A DNA stretch of 7,174 bases, taken from contig NZCQ01000056.1 in the NCBI GenBank assembly GCA_002688335.1, positions 1 through 7,174 on the forward strand, given 5' to 3'. Each line of letters begins with the position of its first letter. The stretch's first letter is position 1. The notes under the pieces are model-generated. The model saw only the letters and a list, made by a program, of their open reading frames with translations, was not told the origin of the DNA and searched no databases. The DNA comes from Candidatus Pacearchaeota archaeon. GTDB lineage: Archaea > Nanobdellota > Nanobdellia > Pacearchaeales > GW2011-AR1. Positions 4,966-7,174 of the stretch are shown here, in pieces. Position numbers and translations under genes: made by a program.

Positions 4966-4974
4966 TTTATTAAT
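4966..4974 (+). promoter_or_regulatory. TATA box of the small membrane protein gene
   Basis: TTTATTAAT is centred 25 bases before the ATG at 4995. This predicts a leaderless mRNA and supports the choice of that start over an upstream in-frame ATG at 4974. Confidence 0.45.
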
Positions 4975-4994
4975 TGTTATTGTCCATTATATTT

Positions 4995-5252
4995 ATGAAA
5001 AATAGATCGAGGAGTTTTTGGGATGTTATTGCATGGGTCGTTCTTATTTTGATCGTTGTTTGGTTAATATTGAAACTCTTAGGGGTTATTAATACGCCAG
5101 ATTGGTTAGAGTATTCTCCCATATTTGGATTAGTCTATTTAGCCGGATGGGGCATGCACAAACTGGAGAATATTTCTGAGGATGTAAGAGATTTAAAAAA
5201 ATTTAAATTAGAAACCATTAAGGAAATTAATAGTTTGAAAAATTCTCCTTAA
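4995..5252 (+). CDS. Small membrane protein with two hydrophobic helices
   Basis: The 85-residue product starts MKNRSRSFWDV. It has a strong membrane helix at about residues 10-30 (VIAWVVLILIVVWLILKLLGV), a linker INTPDWLEYSP, a second, weaker hydrophobic segment at about 43-57 (IFGLVYLAGWGMH), and a charged helical tail (LENISEDVRDLKKFKLETIKEINSL) that could form a coiled coil in the cytoplasm. The layout recalls small uncharacterised archaeal membrane proteins, but I cannot name a family or function. The ATG at 4995 is preferred over the one at 4974 because a TATA box sits 25 bases before it and because it gives a basic N-terminus directly before the helix. The gene stands alone on the plus strand and converges with the CxxC gene, with 13 bases between the stop codons. 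Confidence 0.72.
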   Translation: MKNRSRSFWDVIAWVVLILIVVWLILKLLGVINTPDWLEYSPIFGLVYLAGWGMHKLENISEDVRDLKKFKLETIKEINSLKNSP

Positions 5253-5257
5253 TTATG

Positions 5258-5267
5258 TTTTTTATTT
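5258..5267 (+). terminator. T-rich probable terminator of the small membrane protein gene
   Basis: TTTTTTATTT follows the stop codon after five bases and runs into the stop codon of the convergent CxxC gene. Confidence 0.35.
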
Positions 5268-5439
5268 AAACTCCTTTTATTTTTGCTTCATTATACCAAT
5301 CAGGTGTTTTCTGACAATTTGTGCAGACATAGATGAGTTGATTTTTATTGGTTTCATCCTTTGATCGGATTATTGTTCCATTTAACTTGCTGTGATTTTC
5401 TTCTATTTTATGGTCACAAAGAATGCATTTCTTTTGCAT
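5266..5439 (-). CDS. 57-residue protein with two CxxC pairs (zinc-ribbon-like)
   Basis: A short minus-strand frame starts at ATG 5439 and ends in TAA at 5268-5266. Its N-terminus reads MQKKCILCDHKIEEN and its second half contains LIYVCTNCQKTPDWYN. C5/C8 and C39/C42 form two CxxC knuckles about 30 residues apart, the pattern of a treble-clef or zinc-ribbon fold that binds one zinc ion. Two histidines (H10, H16) are also near the first knuckle. Small archaeal zinc-ribbon proteins often bind nucleic acid or protein partners, but no specific role can be assigned. A TATA box (5460-5468) is centred 25 bases before the ATG, so a leaderless transcript is predicted, which strongly supports a real gene despite its size. 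It is a single gene, convergent with the membrane protein. Confidence 0.75.
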   Translation of the reverse strand: MQKKCILCDHKIEENHSKLNGTIIRSKDETNKNQLIYVCTNCQKTPDWYNEAKIKGV

Positions 5440-5459
5440 GTTTGATTAACGTTACTAAA

Positions 5460-5468
5460 TTTTATAAA
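5460..5468 (-). promoter_or_regulatory. TATA box of the CxxC gene
   Basis: TTTATAAAA on the minus strand is centred 25 bases before the ATG at 5439. A perfect 12-base palindrome, AAAGATATCTTT (5466-5477), overlaps its upstream edge where a BRE element or repressor could bind; such palindromes also arise by chance in AT-rich DNA. Confidence 0.5.
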
Positions 5469-5491
5469 GATATCTTTTGGAAGATAAATAG

Positions 5492-7009
5492 TTAAACAAG
5501 TTTATAGATTAAATCATCGGTTCTTCTCATTACCTTCTCTATTTGTTGTTCAGGAGATATAAAAGTTGCACCATCTTCTATGGCTTTTATACTCTCCCAT
5601 AATGCCATTGGTCCAGCCATGGCTCTGATAACATATAATTCTGCTTCTGTTGATTGAGGTTTAGCGACAACAATTTCTTGGTAGTCTGGATGTCCCTCAT
5701 TAATTCTAATATATGGGGCTTCACCGGATTTATCTTCTAGACGGCTTCGGAGATCTCTTTCGCCAATTTCAAATGTGGCTAATTCAGGCATTCCAAATGG
5801 AGAAGATCTTTTTTTCCTTTTCTTCTTGGGCCCCTCATTCTTTTCTTCATGTATTCCCCAATCAATATTTTCTTTTGTTGACTCAGGTTTAGCTGGTTTA
5901 TTTAATGGATCTATACTTTCGTATTCGAATACTCTTTGAAGTTTTTTATGTAAGGTATGTATTAACTTTCTATCTTTTTCATTTCTACTTCTTTCTAATC
6001 TTTCTTCAACACTAGGCCAATATAGGTCATCTAGATTAACTAGCATTTCAATTAATCCATGATAGGCGTTACTGTTTCTTTGGGAGTCAATTTTGTCTCT
6101 TCCTATAGTCAGGGTTAGATTTGGATCATCTATATATCCTTTTAGTTGACGGCATTTCCATAATTCGCATCCTTGTATTAAATCCTCACCAAGTCCTAAG
6201 ACGCTATCGTGAACTCTTACTCCCTTACTGTAAACTCCAATTCTCCCTGTATCCGTATCTTTGTCAAAAATTAGATTAACATGGAAAACGTGATCAACAA
6301 GATCTTTATCTTTTCTTGTTGTAAAACTAACATCTTCATCTATTATTGATGCACCTCTTGATTTTTTTGCTGAGATTCGATCTCTTGGTTTATCTCCAAT
6401 CCCTATTTCAAATCCTATATCTCCCTCACATAGTAGTGGGTGATAAATATCTTGAAGTTCTCCCCTAACTAAACTTGATTTGAATTTATTTCTAAATGTT
6501 TTCTCATCAACATTTATTAGGACCTGTGTTCCGTAATTAAATGGACCTCCAAGATTGTCCATATCCGATTCATTTAGCTCACTCAATTCATACGTAATTC
6601 TTTCTTTATTTCTAGAAATTTCATATCTTAAATATACATAAGGATCTGTACGAGCCGTTCTTGAAATAATATGCATTTTCATTCCTAGTGATCCGAATGC
6701 TAGGAGACCCACTCCTTTCTCACCACGCTGATCAATTTTGTCATATTTTACTGATTCTCCAATTGAAACAGGCAATCTTTCTAATTCTTCTGGACTCATA
6801 CCTGGGCCGTTGTCTTGAATAACAATGCTATTAATGTCTGGTTTTAATAGCACACTTACAAGTCCATTATCTGTTCCAGATAGGGCATCTACAGCATTTG
6901 TGACATATTCTTTTAATGCATCTATTGGACGATTTCCATATTGTCCAGCCATTTCAACTATTAGCCGGTTCTGTCCTTGTTCACTTATTTGAAGATTTCT
7001 TTTTGTCAT
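5492..7009 (-). CDS. GHKL-family ATPase, MutL/MORC/Hsp90-like
   Basis: The 505-residue product carries a full GHKL ATP-binding domain in its first ~170 residues. The N-box is EYVTNAVDA (E34, N38, D41), G1 is DNGPGM (66-71), the ATP-lid motif G2 is GEKGVGLLAFGSLG (96-109), and GTQVLI is at 160-165. In this family the N-box Glu activates water and Asn binds Mg. Residues about 180-360 plausibly form the S5-like transducer domain that follows GHKL in MutL, Hsp90 and MORC proteins (GRIGVYSKGVRV, LTLTIGRDKI). Then come a charged helical stretch, a basic patch PKKKRKKR near 395 and a conserved-looking end (YIRINEGHPDYQ, AGPMALWESI). No kinase, nuclease or topoisomerase part is visible. Such stand-alone ATPases are known from restriction and other defence contexts, but no partner is seen here. 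The start follows an L10e-like frame by one base, with AGGA inside that frame's last codons as ribosome binding site. Confidence 0.85.
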   Translation of the reverse strand: MTKRNLQISEQGQNRLIVEMAGQYGNRPIDALKEYVTNAVDALSGTDNGLVSVLLKPDINSIVIQDNGPGMSPEELERLPVSIGESVKYDKIDQRGEKGVGLLAFGSLGMKMHIISRTARTDPYVYLRYEISRNKERITYELSELNESDMDNLGGPFNYGTQVLINVDEKTFRNKFKSSLVRGELQDIYHPLLCEGDIGFEIGIGDKPRDRISAKKSRGASIIDEDVSFTTRKDKDLVDHVFHVNLIFDKDTDTGRIGVYSKGVRVHDSVLGLGEDLIQGCELWKCRQLKGYIDDPNLTLTIGRDKIDSQRNSNAYHGLIEMLVNLDDLYWPSVEERLERSRNEKDRKLIHTLHKKLQRVFEYESIDPLNKPAKPESTKENIDWGIHEEKNEGPKKKRKKRSSPFGMPELATFEIGERDLRSRLEDKSGEAPYIRINEGHPDYQEIVVAKPQSTEAELYVIRAMAGPMALWESIKAIEDGATFISPEQQIEKVMRRTDDLIYKLV

Positions 7010-7010
7010 T

Positions 7011-7174
7011 TTATTCCTTTATTGATTTTGATTTAGGTTTGTCCATTAATCTTAATACTGTGTCGAAGTCACCGTCATGGTATTTTTTTTGTTTACCCAT
7101 GTTGAATTTTACTAATTTATTTGGGGGAGATGTTTTTATGTATGCTTTAGCTCGCTTTTTACTTGTTCTAGTAT
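7011..7174 (-). CDS. Ribosomal protein L10e-like N-terminal fragment, ends early (partial)
   Basis: A minus-strand frame is open from the window edge and ends in TAA at 7013-7011. Its 53 visible residues include TRTSKKRAKAYIKTSPP, KLVKFNMG and DGDFDTVLRLM. I match this from memory to the N-terminal part of archaeal ribosomal protein L10e (uL16), typically YTRKSK..KKSYI...P..KIV+FDMG...DFDY.V.L, including the partial first codon xAT that could encode the preceding Tyr. A full L10e has about 170 residues and would continue for over 100 more; here it diverges after DFDTVLRLM and stops at KSIKE. The piece is therefore a truncated copy, a remnant, or a short paralogue of perhaps 70 residues. Its stop codon is one base from the GHKL ATPase start, so the two are probably in one transcript. 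The match was made by eye without alignment. Confidence 0.58.
   Translation of the reverse strand, partial: TRTSKKRAKAYIKTSPPNKLVKFNMGKQKKYHDGDFDTVLRLMDKPKSKSIKE

Noticed and set aside
4820..5005. Plus-strand 61-codon open frame beginning at tRNA-Leu
   Set aside because: It runs antisense through the tRNA gene and has no independent support.
1..7174. CRISPR arrays, insertion sequences, integrases
   Set aside because: No regularly spaced repeats, no transposase or integrase motifs and no long terminal inverted repeats were seen.

Overview
The window reads as AT-rich archaeal chromosome, most likely from a small-genome DPANN-type lineage (Woesearchaeota/Pacearchaeota/Nanoarchaeota-like). The signs are an archaeal-type SRP RNA, a class II tRNA-Leu without an encoded CCA, two proteins with archaeal pilin-type N-termini, AT-rich TATA boxes about 25-30 bases upstream of several start codons (leaderless or nearly leaderless transcripts), and a short reading frame resembling the N-terminus of archaeal ribosomal protein L10e. 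The lineage is inferred from these features and was not tested by a search.

Layout. Bases 1-906 (+) hold the C-terminal part of a B12-dependent (class II) ribonucleotide reductase. It is followed by a dCTP deaminase-family gene (1002-1544, +), so the left end serves deoxynucleotide synthesis. This block converges on a two-gene minus-strand operon (3245-1550). The first gene encodes a small pilin-like protein. The second encodes a larger protein in which an archaeal pilin N-terminus is joined to a fibrinogen-like C-terminal domain, probably a surface adhesin. Bases 3246-3787 hold no protein gene but carry several hairpins, a GC-rich structured segment and the SRP RNA (minus, about 3773-3548).

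Next come two unrecognised minus-strand genes (4087-3788 and 4715-4236), tRNA-Leu(UAA) (4904-4821, minus), a small two-helix membrane protein (4995-5252, +) and a 57-residue protein with two CxxC pairs (5439-5266, minus). The right end is a minus-strand pair. An L10e-like frame stops early, and one base later a 505-residue GHKL ATPase begins that resembles the MutL/MORC/Hsp90-type families.

The strongest items for follow-up are the pilin-fibrinogen fusion, the truncated L10e-like frame coupled to the GHKL ATPase, the unusual apical loop in the SRP RNA, and the GC-rich structured segment at 3460-3535. No CRISPR array, insertion sequence or integrase gene was seen. The GHKL ATPase could belong to a defence system, but no partner effector is visible here.
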